From NCBI GenBank assembly GCA_905331475.1, contig CAJNYU010003546.1:28287-92286 (forward strand): a stretch of DNA of 64,000 nucleotides, read 5' to 3'. A model generated the notes under the pieces. That model was not told the origin of the DNA. It saw nothing but the letters and a program-made list of their open reading frames with translations, and searched no databases. A program made the translations under genes and the position numbers. This document shows, piece after piece, positions 46,761 to 58,154 of this stretch. The first letter of the stretch is position 1; each line of letters starts with the position of its first letter. This stretch comes from Rotaria socialis. Lineage: Eukaryota > Rotifera > Eurotatoria > Philodinida > Philodinidae.

Positions 46761-49388
46761 GGTTCAAGAATCCTCTTATTAATCATTACAGTTATTTTGC
46801 CATTGCCAAGATCAATTCAGATGAAAAAAAAATGTCGAGAAAAAGCTATTTTCACGTGTAGTCTACTTAACTCTACCAAGCAGTAAATTTGGGTGTTTCT
46901 TGTTATAAAAATAATTTATTCGATTTGTTTTTTCAAACTGTACTAATAGGTGTGTTTTCAATCGTATCAATATTGAATCTGAAGCTCTGTAACAAACTAG
47001 TGCAAGAAAGGAAAAATCAAAATATTTATCTGGTACAAGAATGCGCTTCAACGACATGCTTTTCTTTACTATTCGAAAAGTAACCCCTTGTTTATTTTTT
47101 TATTTCGGCGTGCGACAATGAGAAAGTCAATTAGAACGTTTTCTCATAGCTATGTAAATGAAAAACCAGAACAAATAGAATAAGATTGAGATTTTATAAA
47201 GAAACATGACAATTTTCACGTATGCTTGCCGTGGACTTTCATTGTTGTTTTCTAGCTGATAAACGGTTTTGTAAGCTTTTCATAAGGAAGTTTTCGTTGA
47301 ATAGAGCACTCTAAGTGTGTTCTAAAACGAGCATACGGACATAAATGGAAAAAAAAATATTTTAGAATTTTTCAACGCGGTACATACAATTGACTGAATA
47401 GTTCACTACTCCTCTTCATATTGATATATCCATCGAGGCGAAAGCGAGACAAACGAACTTCGATGCCGAAACTATGATGATTCGATCTATAGAAGCATTC
47501 TTACATAGAACTAATAATAAACAATCATGATACATAGCAGTTGTCGGATCGCAAGCGATGATAGACTTCAGATTAGTTTGCGACAAATTTTTGTTCTCAA
47601 AATATAGATGTAATTTATGTCATAATATTGTATTCGACGTACTGTATTGAGTGCTATCAATATTAGAATGGAAACAACTCAAAGACAGTATTTATTAAGA
47701 GAAACAACAGATTTTCACTTCAAAATATTAAATTTTTTACCGATTAGGTATGTATTCATTGCTAAACACTTGAAGATGAGGATCGAAATATATACAAACT
47801 CATACAGAGGGTGTGGGAGCACTAATATAAAGAAATGATGTACTCACACCCCACCAGAGCTCGAAACAGTGGGACTTTTTCGTTCCCGTTCTGTTCGCTT
47901 CGTGAAAAGCTTTCTCCCGCCTCGTTTCATCTCGAGAAAAAGAGTCCCCGCTCCGTTTCGACCTCTGCACCCCACATCAACACCAAAAGTTTCACAAAAC
48001 AAATGTTAGGAAACAACTGGAGGGTGTGGTATGTGAGTAGATCATTTCTTTGTATCAACGCGCACAACCGAAATAACAGTAAATCTTGACAAGATTCTTA
48101 GTGAACTTGCCAAAGATCTAGCATGGAAATACCAAGGATTTTTGCTAGGGTGAGAACTGTCCATCTATGTATCGATAACTATTTCATAACTGTGGACAAT
48201 GGAATTATTAACATAAAAAACATAAAGAACAATTAATAACTAGCTCGATGAATGCCTAGCACAAAGAGAAACCACCGTAAAAGCTAAAGTCTATTCAATG
48301 AGCGGAATTATTGATATGAATACAGTTTCATATATAATTTGATAACAAAATACGATTCGTAGTCTTAACTGGATTGAATTATCATTATTAATGTATCAAG
48401 AAAGGTATATAACTATGTCTCTCAATTGTATCCTTCAGAAGAAAACACTTTCTCTGTAAAATACATCTATTTTCAGATTTGAAAAACAATGCCTCATAAT
48501 GGTCAAACAAAATAAAAACTACAGTTAGATCCTAATGGATAGTCATATACATATGAGAGACCGAGTAAGAGTGAAAAAACGTATCAGCATACTGATCTTC
48601 ATACATTTCTTATTACAAGTAATGTGATCAAATCATCAGTAGATCATACACGTGCATACGATGAAGGAACACATGAGTTTCGAAATTTCGACGAACAGAT
48701 CACCGGTCTCTCGCACGTACTATTAAGGAAATTTCAGAGATTACAACTCAAGGTAGAAACATCGTATTTCAAACTACTTTAGTATTTGAAATTTGGAAGT
48801 AGCTTAAAGTACGACGAAGTACGTCGAAATAAACATCAAGTGGCTTAAAGTAGATCAAATTAACTTCAAGTACAAAAGTCCGCTATTTCCCCCTTATTAC
48901 AACTGGATACTGTTGCATAGATAAAGGGTCTCGTTTTTCAGTAGCAATATGGACAGAAATCAACGTTTCAAACAAAGTTTTTGTTTTAAATCCTATCTAA
49001 ATCCGCTATAGAAATACTCTCATTTACATTGACTCAATCGATTACAATATTTCAGGGGTTTGTGGATGTGGGTACGATTGAATTGAAAACACACAGCTCA
49101 TTGTAGCATATATCGTAGTATTAAACGAAGAGGAGAATTGGATTTCGTTTTATAGATGTCAACAAAACGAAATAAACTTTGATAGTGACGAAAAATAGCC
49201 AATGTGTGGATTAATACTGCTTTACTTTTTTCTTATGATGAAAATTAAATCACTTATAATATAAGATGGTTGACTCTATTAATATAACCTTTAGCTAGTT
49301 GCAGTGGAATATTACAAACAAAGTAACTACATATACCTGATTAAAAATTAGTATTATGCAAATCACGAAGCATTTATGAAAAACTTAC
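46761..49388. other. Non-coding; hairpin cluster at 47.8-48.04 kb
   Basis: At 47807-47855 GAGGGTGTGGG faces ACTCACACCCCACC. Within 47850-48040 a further fold pairs CTCGAAACAGTGGGACTTTTT with AAAAAGAGTCCCCGCTCCG, and GAGGGTGTGGTATGTGAG follows at 48019. No gene is supported. Confidence 0.5.
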
Positions 49389-49589
49389 CTAGCTGCACAG
49401 CAGTGGTTATAGTTGCAGTTGTACTTGTACTTGTACTTGTAGTTGTAGTAGCAGTTGTAGTTGTAGTTGTAGTAGCAGTTGTAGTAGCAGTTGTAGTTGT
49501 AGTTGTAGTTGTAGTTGTAGTAGCAGTTGTAGTTGTAGTTGTAGTTGTAGTTGTAGTAGCAGTTGCAGGGGTACCTGTAGTGTTCATCG
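49389..49589 (-). CDS. Thr-rich stalk exon (probable part of DED/TM/NHL gene)
   Basis: An exon of 201 nt with acceptor GACTAG before 49589 and donor CTAG|GTAAGT at 49389. It starts and ends in phase 1, in frame with the DED/transmembrane exon upstream. It encodes AMNTTGTPATA followed by about 45 Thr/Ala/Ser residues, from an imperfect (TTGTAGTTGTAG)n microsatellite, then TAVQLG. Such stretches are O-glycosylated mucin-like stalks in other proteins (inference here). The phase also fits the NHL exon at 42232, 7 kb further on. As a pure repeat it could be chance, but the splice sites support it. Confidence 0.5.
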
Positions 49590-50488
49590 CTAGTCATTAT
49601 CATAGAACTTTTGTATGGAAAAAAAGCAGATAGCTTTACTTCTGACACAGAAGGTGATATAGAACTTTGTGCGCATAAATTTTTCAAGCAGTGGCCGGAT
49701 TTTGAGAGATCTGAACTCCTGGAGCCGCTAAGAACAACTTCGTCGTGTTTCTCAAAGAGGGTGCTTTTGAATATATGCGTATGGTGATATTGCTGTTTGG
49801 GTATAGGCATGAATATATAAGAACAAAAGACTGACATTCACGCCCTTATTTATTAAAATCAAATGATTCGCACGGTAGTTGATGGACGATATTCAAACAA
49901 GATATCTAATGAAATGAAATCCTTTCTTTTGTGACACACGACATCAACATTCTTCAGAAAATAAGCCGAGATGAACGATATTGACGTCAAATCGAAAATC
50001 AAAGTTGTGAATTTACTATTTCTTCGCAAGGGAATTGATCTCTGTACGATCATGAAAGCAAAAAAGAAAGAAGATCACCAAGCATGGCTTGATAGTTGAT
50101 GATGAGACTAAACAAGCGAGTTTTCACCTATAAAATAGTCGACTTTTTCAGGTTGCACTCTTCGAGATTTACAACATTTCCTATTTCAAGTTTTTAAGAT
50201 TACATGTGTGATGTACGTACACATTCTTGATAATCATAGTAAGGATTCCTCATTATCAGTACAAGACAAAATGTGTAACAACTAACAACAACTCAATTAT
50301 ACATATATTTCATGAAAACTGCCATTAGTCGAGGCATGAAGCTATAAGCTCATCTGAAATATGTTTTGTGTCGTGTCCGTTACTGTATTCACTAGCATCG
50401 GGTTTGATGCTTAGAGTGAGGGTTGTCTGTGACAAGAATTTCCCATAGGCTACCATATGATAGATCATCCAGATAGCTTATAATTTAC

Positions 50489-51245
50489 CTGAAGTCATAG
50501 TCGTGTTACATGGAATAGATTTGCAGAATAGTTTGATGGTTACCACAGGAGCCAATAGAGCCAGAATAATACTAATGACCAGTAGAATAAGTAGAACACA
50601 TTCACGAGTGTTTAATTTCATTTTTAAAATCAGATCAATCGGTCGAAATCTATGAGCATGCTGTTTCGTTTTTTTACCCACGGGTGGCGACGAGATAGGT
50701 CGATTGTTTTTGAGAGTGACATCTATGAGCGAAGTCGAAAGATCTGAAGTTAATACTGGATCTGGCATGTCAGGTATAATTCCTAAAAACATCTTTGATT
50801 GCACATAATGTATTGCCTGATATTGCTACAAACTTGTCATGCGTGCCATATCCTCTTCATTGTCTTGAAAAAGAATATCTTGAAGTGAAAATGTTCGCTG
50901 ATTGCTTGGTTCCCGAGTTTGTTGATACTCTGAAAGATATAAAGCACGCCTTCAAAATAAATTCTTAGTAAGAAATAGAAAATACGAGCCTTGAAGTCGT
51001 CTGGCAGCGTCATTACAATGTATTTTGTTGAATGCTTCAATGAGATAATCACAATCTTCATCGCTGATGAACGTCTTTTCCAAAAGTGAATCGAGTAATC
51101 GAAGTGTTCCACTAAACGATAAATCGTCGCGCAAGTTTCTTGGAACGTCTTCGCCGAGGAGAAAATGTAGACGATGTCGATCATTGTCTGACAGAAGGTC
51201 TTGTATTTTGAGCAGTATAGCTCGAAAATCAAACTGTCTATTCAT
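50489..51245 (-). CDS. Death-effector-domain protein with transmembrane segment
   Basis: The first exon, from ATG 51245, encodes about 86 residues that look like a death effector domain: FRAILLKIQDLLS, LHFLLGEDVP, LRLLDSLLEKTFIS, CDYLIEAFNKI, HCNDAARRLQ. Such domains mediate apoptotic or immune signalling by homotypic binding. The second exon (50929-50489) continues EYQQTREPSNQRTF, and later FRPIDLILKMKL, a transmembrane helix (CVLLILLVISIILALLAPVV) and CNTTMTS, ending at a phase-1 donor. To keep this frame the first intron must use a GC donor at 50989. A TAG at 50828-50826 lies in frame between the two conserved parts. So the gene may be a recent pseudogene, or yield a short DED-only protein. 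Confidence 0.6.
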
Positions 51246-51595
51246 TCAATTAAGACAGACCGTTGTCGATAAAATAACCAAAGATAAGCTGGTGTAAGTT
51301 TTCATTGAAGTCAAATCGTTATCAATGTTTACAACGTTTGCGCATGTCATTTTTTTTTTAAATTTCGCTCTATTTATTCGTAACATCCTATCTTTTTTAT
51401 GATTTTTAGTACAGTTTTTTCGGACGCTTACGAGAGAGAAAGATAACGATAATATATAGAGAACAGAATAAAAAGAACAGAAAACAAACAAACTGGGGAG
51501 GCAGTGATGACGAATCCACGTGTATTGAATTGGTTTTTCTTTCTTGACTATTCTTCCATTCAGTGTTTCTAATGAATAAGTGTACCTAGCAAAAA
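51246..51595. other. Probable promoter region of the DED gene
   Basis: 350 bp between the DED start codon and the hAT element. No clear motif beyond AT-rich sequence. Confidence 0.3.
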
Positions 51596-54500
51596 CAACG
51601 TGTACGGTACCCTAATAGAAAAAATTTTACATTCTGTTTTACACACTGAAAAAAAGCAGCGTGTACGCTTTACACACTGATTTTTGATTTTACACTTTAC
51701 TTTTCTAATACTTTCATGTTTTTTTTTACGTTATACGATTGGAGAAAATATTGTATGCAAACAAAAAGCGATCATTCATAAGCAATGTACATTGAATATC
51801 CAATAAGATAATTGATAGAGGCGCTAATTTACATTTACATTATATTTTTTGTCTGTATCTGTATATGTAACATATACAGTCAGTATATGTAGTTTATTGT
51901 TACCTTTGTTTAGTATTCAAAATCGAAACGATGCTATATTTTATTTGAAGAATTTTCACAAAACCTAAAATATAATATGCAATATAGCTATTGAAAAAAA
52001 TGAAATGAGAAGTTTATACCTTCCTAAACTTGCTTAATGTTTTTCTTTCTTTTTTATATCAATAGTTTCATTTATGAAATTTTTAGATATAATTCATGTA
52101 ATTTAAATACAATGAGCAATCCTGAGGAATTAACAATAACAACTGTTGATAAATATCCATCATCATTATCGTCTTCATCAAGTGCAGAAGATGAAATTAT
52201 GTATATCGAACCATATTGTAATGTCGAATCTCAAATGAAAGTAAAAGTATAAGTATTGAAAACACAAAATAGTATTAATACATTATGAAATCAATTAAGT
52301 TCTAAAAATTCGTCAACAGATAAAAGATCTTCTAGTCATCGTAAAAGATATTTATCCTCGTGGGAAAATGATCCAGCATCTTTCTATTCATCATATGTTT
52401 ATGATTCTCTTGGTACAAAACAAATAAAATACTCATGTTGGCTTTATAAGAAGAGTAATGAAAATGATGGTAGCGTCATGCTAGGTTGTCGTTTATGTGA
52501 ACAGTATCGTATGATAAAAAACAAAAATGGCAAAGAGAACACTTGGGCTACAAAAGGATTTAATGTATTAGCATTGGACAAGATCAAAGAGCATCGCGTA
52601 AATGAAAAACATAAAGAAGCAGAAGAATTAGAATTACAGCGAACATCAATGAATCAACCCGATTGGATTTCAACAAGAACAATTATTCTGTCGCGTCAGG
52701 AAGAATCCATTAAAAATCTTATGTATTCTTGTATTTATTTATGCCAAAGTGATCATCCACTCAATAGCTTTATACCACTTTGTGATTTACTAGAAAAAAC
52801 GGGTGTTAAATTGTTACCAGCAGACGTCAATGGTGTTAGTTATCGAAACGATTGTGCTGCATTATCCTTTCTTCAACATATAGCAAGTGTCTTACACCAA
52901 GATTTGTTACAAAAGCTAAGCAAAAGTCCTGTACTAGGTATGTGTATATTTTCAAATGTTTGACTTCTCGTGAATTTGTTTTTGTTTCGACAGGTTTTAT
53001 GATGGACGAATCGACTTCTCGTTCGATTGAAAAGAATTGCATTGTATACGTACGATACTTAGAAGATTTTGAACCACGTACATCATTTTATGGGATTGTG
53101 AATATGGAAGGAAACGGGTCAGCTGATAACATCGTAAAACGAATAAATAAATTATGGGAAAGGGATGGTTTAAAAAAATCAAAAAGTTGTTGGTTGGCTG
53201 CAGACAATGCAAGCACATTTACTGGTACGTCTTCAATTATACTTTTGCTAAATGTGTTCTATGTTTTTAGGTATTCATGATGGTGTGGCTGCTAAGTTGA
53301 AAAAACAGTACGATATGCCATGCTTAGAACTAAGCACTTGTGTAGCCCATTCGTATGCCCTTGTTGGTAAGCAATCAGGTCAATATCTAGACGGTTAGTA
53401 GAGATATTCTATGGCTTAAAAGTTAATGAAATCATATACTTCGTTTTAGATGATGGAAAAATAAAAATCCGACCGTTCATAGCTAATTTCGAAAACTTGT
53501 TAGGTAAAATATATAGTTTCTTTAGTCGCAGTACAAGTCGGCAACACAAGTTGAAACAATGGTACAACTTTCTCACAATGCCTGAACTAAAATTCAAAAA
53601 ATTATTTGACATAAGATGGTTATCAATACGGGATTCTTTAAAGTCTATTATGAATAATATGAAGCCAGGTAAAGGATAATTTACATTCTTTAATAGGTTA
53701 GTCAAGTAATTCTTTTAAAACCATGTTAGGAAATCAAGCACTTCTTGCTTTTTTGGAACATACTTCATATGATTTGGATGTAACAAAGAGTGAACGTAAC
53801 AATGCAGCTGAATTGCTAATGGAAATTTTAGATGATCGATTTTTATTTGTTCTCCATTTTCATTTCGATCTACATGAATGTGTTTCCGGTTAGTTATAAG
53901 ACGCTATTTTTTTGTTTTTTGATATTAACTTTCATGACTTTTCCTCAAGGTGAGCTCACAAAAATTATGCAGAAAGATGATCTATCCTACAAAGTGTTGA
54001 TGGATAAAATTGCTGATAAAAAAGAGATGCTGGTCACATGGACGAAAGAATCAAACGGCACATATCCATGGGGGCCGTCTCTAGCAGAGTACATTAATTT
54101 GACCGACACAACTGATGTATTTGGTGCCTTCAAGATCAGATCGAAGGAAAGTCGTGATGATTTAAAAAAAGAATGTTGTTTGCATATTGAGCGTTTACTT
54201 CAAGAAGTTGAACAACGATTTCCAGTGTCTGAATTGCATCGATGTTTATCATATTTATTTGATCCTATAATGATTGAAGAAAATCAGTATTTATTGAATG
54301 ATGCTACATTTGGTCGTCGCGAACTGCAATATCTTCGTCGAAAATATGAAAAGCTATCGGATTTCGATTCAAACAATGTGCAAACGGAGTGGGAATCGTT
54401 TAAATCATTGATTATTAATTTTATCGTGATTAAAACAAGTAATGATTCACCTGCATTATTCTGGAAAAAGTTTATTGCACTTAAAAGCACCACCAATCAA

Positions 54501-55713
54501 TACTTTTTTGAACAATACAAAAATATCTTGATGCTGTTAAGTATTTATTTAATTTTTCCTTTAAATTCTACAGAATGTGAGCGAGGCTATAGTGCTGCCA
54601 ATCGAATACAGACCATAGCTCGTTCCAGAATTACCAATGAAACCTTGGAATGTCTGTTGACTGTACGTCTTCTTCTAACTAATGATATTCGAAGGTAGGA
54701 CAAGCACCAAAATCTTATGCACTAAATAATCACTTATTATAAATTGAAACGTTGCTTTTAGTATACGATGTCATCATATTGTTGAAGAAGCATTCAAGTC
54801 TTGGAATAATCCTGAATCTAGTCGTCGATTAAATAGAATGCAATTAATGATTGATGTTCCAGATGATTACGAACCATCTCGACAAGTTCGTCCGATGGTT
54901 AAAAAACGAAAACTACTAAACTGTGCAACAACTTATTCTGGTAATTCAAATCGACCAAAGAAACCACGGGCTAACTCTATCAAATGCGCTAATGGATGTG
55001 GAAGAACAATATCATCTGATGATCCAATGCAAGTTAATGCCATCTTATGTTGTCATCAACATGAAGAATATAACTGGGTGGACGAAGAAGATTCATGTCG
55101 TAGACGGTTATGCAATTTTTGCCGTATAAAGTTAGCTGCTCCAACAGAAACTAGCGTATGGTTTTGTGAAGATCATCGTGATATTCATGAAGAAACAGAA
55201 GAAACTATCATTAGTATGTGGATTATTTCTAAGAATAAAAAAATATTTTGAATTTCTTTTACTATAGGCTGACTATAATTAGTTTTAAACGAAGCATCAA
55301 TTTATATGTGATAATGGTTTATATTGAAATATATAGTTGTTTTTCAAGTGTTTTATGTACATATTTATTGTATAGTTGAATCTCACATAGGTACTCTACT
55401 TTATCATCTATACTATAGCTATTTATTTGTTTTGTCATTTTAAGTATTAGTGAGTATAAAAGTGTCTAAAAATCATATTTCTATACAAGATATCAACTGA
55501 TATTTTCACCCAGTTTAAACTTTTTTCTTGTAATTTAAAAACTTTTTATTTTTGGTTTTCTTTATAAGTTTTTTTGTCATCATTTAAACGTAACATATGA
55601 AATAAAAGTTTACTTTCATATAAAATATCCCATGTGGATAAAAAAACTCGATGTTTATTTTTATACACTTTGTACACACTGCTTCAAAAAACAACGTGTA
55701 ACAGTACACGTTG
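51596..55713. mobile_element. hAT-type DNA transposon, about 4.1 kb
   Basis: Contains the transposase at 52112-55251. CAACGTGTACGGT (51596) and ACAGTACACGTTG (55701-55713) are inverted and are the best candidates for the ends. Related TACACACTG...AAAAA...CGTGTA blocks occur near both ends (51635-51680, 55670-55700). No clear 8-bp duplication was found, so the boundaries are provisional. Confidence 0.55.
52112..55251 (+). CDS. hAT-family transposase, eight exons, probably slightly decayed
   Basis: Exons: 52112-about 52197, about 52302-52937, 52994-53224, 53271-53366, 53450-53668, 53697-53888, 53950-54694 and 54762-55251, mostly with in-phase GT-AG introns of about 45-85 bp. A Cys/His finger (LGCRLCEQY...H) precedes the RNase H-like core, whose acidic residues probably include FMMDESTS and the second Asp in CWLAADNAST; the hAT CxxH appears as CVAHSYALVG. 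The hAT dimerisation motif is STECERGYSAANRIQ. An unusual C-terminal extension after it carries CANGCGRTIS, CCHQHEEYNW and CNFCRIK, a possible second zinc module. Doubtful points: two stops (52250, 52288) between exons 1 and 2 unless the intron at 52198-52301 is used, and an in-frame TAG at 53699-53701 right after an acceptor. Confidence 0.8.
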
Positions 55714-55806
55714 CTCTAAAAAACATAGTGTATGCATACGTTCTATTTCAGATTCTCATTAGAAACGTTGCTTCCATTATCGAATATCTTTGAAACCAAA
55801 ACACCG

Positions 55807-55878
55807 TCCCAGTGGAAGGAATCGAACATTTTGCTATCTGACTAAATCAGATGCATAGAAGCACTACGCCATCCCTGG
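55807..55878 (-). tRNA. tRNA-like sequence (degenerate or SINE-derived)
   Basis: On - the A-box TGGCGTAGTGC and B-box GTTCGATTCC are well placed, and a perfect 5-bp anticodon stem (ATCTG/CAGAT) encloses a 7-base loop whose anticodon would be TTA (UUA), reading the stop codon UAA. The acceptor stem has about three mismatches and the T-stem two, so it is probably not a functional tRNA. It abuts a telomere-like hairpin at 55887. Confidence 0.4.
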
Positions 55879-55886
55879 CATATCAT

Positions 55887-55935
55887 AGGGTGTGGGTGTG
55901 AGTGTGAAGAGAAAACCGATACCCACACCCACATA
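55887..55935. repeat. Telomere-like hairpin element
   Basis: AGGGTGTGGGTGTGAGTGTG and ACCCACACCCACA in inverted orientation across about 13 bp. The flanks CATAG/CATAG repeat, a possible short target duplication. Confidence 0.75.
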
Positions 55936-56823
55936 GCTTCAAAAAGATGCTTTTTTCCGTTTGATTAGCTTGCTAAACGTGAGCGATTCTTCGAATAGAG
56001 TACATATTCTCACCTTAATAAAGATCAATGTTCACTGAATTTGTATAGAGAATGTAAATGCTTATAAAAGAATAGCTCAGACGTGTGAAATATGAAGTGC
56101 ATTATATTAACGAATATGGATTTGATTCACTTCGGATGCATAGTAAATCATCGCATTCAAATTGTCATTTTCATTTCTTCGTGTTAAAGAGTTTGATCGG
56201 TTACGAAGTATATCAAAGATTTATGCAAAGATTAGTGAAGAAGCGATTTAGAAATGTTTCCGTTGTTTTGCCAGTCAATTTTAACAAATCAAGTAGCAGA
56301 GAAAAAATTATTTTCAATATCAGCAGTCATGTTTTTCAAAATAATGATAATGAACAAATGCATTCATATTTAATATTAGTTTAGTGATTGAATCATATGA
56401 TGAATTAATGATTTTTGTTCACATCGATGGTAAAACAATTTTAGTTCATGATAAAAATATATTCTCTTTTTATTGTAAATGAAAATTCGATGTATTTAAA
56501 ACAGTTACAAACAATCACCAGAAAACAAGTGTTTGTAGATTTGACTAAGTTGGTGAATATATATCCGATGAAGGTTATTACTCATTGCTTATGCTTTTAA
56601 TAAGCATCTACTATTGTTTGATCATTTAATGAGTTTCTTGAGAAAAAAAATTCAAGCATGATCTATAATGTTTATTTCCTTTTTCTGTAAACATATTAAT
56701 CCGAAGACTTCTTTCTATGCAATGGAAATATGCATAACATGACAATGTTTTAGCTCGACGACATTTAGAGAAAAGTGAACGGATATCAAAGCTTTTGATA
56801 GGATACACCACATGTATCTGATC
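55936..56823. other. Intergenic; nothing recognised
   Basis: The 99-residue plus-strand frame at 56085-56384 is His/Phe/Ser-rich without a recognisable domain or splice context, and is not called. Confidence 0.4.
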
Positions 56824-56934
56824 GGGTGAGGGTGTGAATGAATAGAAGACTCACACACACACAGCGATACCCCACATTCCACTCCAACATCCATACCCGA
56901 ATCCACACCCACACCATCATCCACACGCACCCTC
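56824..56934. repeat. Telomere-like hairpin element (longest)
   Basis: GGGTGAGGGTGTGAATG at the left, then a long C-rich arm with ACTCACACACACACA, ACCCCACATTCC, ATCCACACCCACACC and CACACGCACCCTC. Overall inverted, with a degenerate repeat on the C side. Confidence 0.65.
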
Positions 56935-57059
56935 TGAAGTGTTTTTTTTGGAAGTCTCAGTGATCACATTTTCTTCTTTTACTAAGAATCAATGTATGAA
57001 GTGAAGTACAATTAGAAAAATAGAAAGTGAATTTGCTTCGTGCTCTTCTTCTCTTTTTT

Positions 57060-58154
57060 TCATCCTGCTCGTTTATACCGACGTCGAGCTTTAACATTAC
57101 CACATGTTAATTCCTGTAAGAAAAACAGCAGTAGAATGAATATTAATATTAACTATTGAGATAGCTTATCACATGAACTTACAACTTGTTGTTGATCTTT
57201 ATCATCAACATAACGTTCGATATGCACTAGCTTTCCTTGTTTATCAATTGCATTATGAATCCAACGACTAGTGTTATTGTCGAATGTAATTGTTGACTTA
57301 AGAAACAAAAGTTATAATCAACGGAGGCATACTTTGGTACAAGGTAGTCGAAGTGACAAAGCTTACGAGAGAACCTTTCCAGGTTATGAAAAATTTTCGA
57401 GATCAGACTTCCCTCATTAGATAGATCCTGCCAAGACTAAGAAAATTCAAGAATGATTCGGCTCCGCGGTACTTTCTTTTTGGGCTATAGGAATTTTACT
57501 GAATTTTCGGCCTTTGACAACTTATGTCGTGAAAAATTGGTTGTTGGAATTTTCACCTGAGAGTTTGTCGACGACGACGACGACTAATAGCTGCTACGAT
57601 GTGCCGAAGCTATGAGACCACTTCGTCAGCAAAATCTCAGGTCAAAATTCCAACAATCAATCTTGCACGGCATACCTTGCCGTAGGCCGAAAATTCCGTA
57701 AAATGTCTATAATTCGAAAAGAAAGATCCATGGGGGAAGAATCATTCTAGACGTTGTCCAGTTTCGACAGGGCACTTTATAACTGGAAAGGTTCTATCAT
57801 GAAACCGAAACTTTACACATACTTTAACCTCTGCCCCATCGGCACGTGTTTCATTAAATTCAACACCCGGTGTGAACTCATACACCGTATTTTTCAATGT
57901 TGATTCCGATTTCAATGTCCATTTACCATTATTATCTGCACTAATAATCATTTTTTCTTTCGTTACAGCTTTCGCAGCTTGCCGCAGTACCCATGAAATA
58001 CCTAGATAGTAACAGTGAAATATGTGGTTATAAAAGGTCAGTTATTACGGTTTATTATCTTACCCGCTTCCTTTAAATATTCATCAAAATTTTCACCGTC
58101 GACATAATCCCATGTACCTTTTAACATTTGAATGTCAGAATCTGCAGAAGCCAT
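57060..58154 (-). CDS. Fatty-acid-binding protein (FABP/CRABP family)
   Basis: Cytosolic lipid carrier of the intracellular lipid-binding protein family, binding long-chain fatty acids or retinoids in a ten-stranded barrel. Four exons: 58154-58064 (MASADSDIQMLKGTW, VDGENFDEYLKEA), 58001-57823 (GISWVLRQAAKAV, WTLKSESTLKN, EFTPGVEFNETRADG), 57296-57183 (STITFDNNTSRW, LVHIERYVDD) and 57113-57060 (ELTCGNVKARRRYKRAG). All introns are GT-AG and phases agree, giving about 145 residues, close to the family norm of 130-140. The C-terminal R-x-Y of ARRRYKR is the expected carboxylate-binding pair. Intron positions match the conserved four-exon animal FABP plan. The second intron (526 bp) is swollen by a foldback element. 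Appears intact. Confidence 0.92.
57355..57815. mobile_element. Foldback MITE inside FABP intron 2
   Basis: Arms at about 57370-57570 and 57625-57810 pair, for example GAATTTTCGGCC with GGCCGAAAATTC, TGTTGGAATTTTCACCTGAG with CTCAGGTCAAAATTCCAACA, and GAACCTTTCCAG with CTGGAAAGGTTC. The loop contains a (GAC)n run. No coding capacity. It accounts for most of the 526-bp intron. Confidence 0.7.

Noticed and set aside
49376-49837. Val-rich frame on + and Tyr/Asn-rich frame on - over the microsatellite
   Set aside because: These are alternative readings of the TTGTAG microsatellite. Only the Thr frame on - has matching splice sites and phases.
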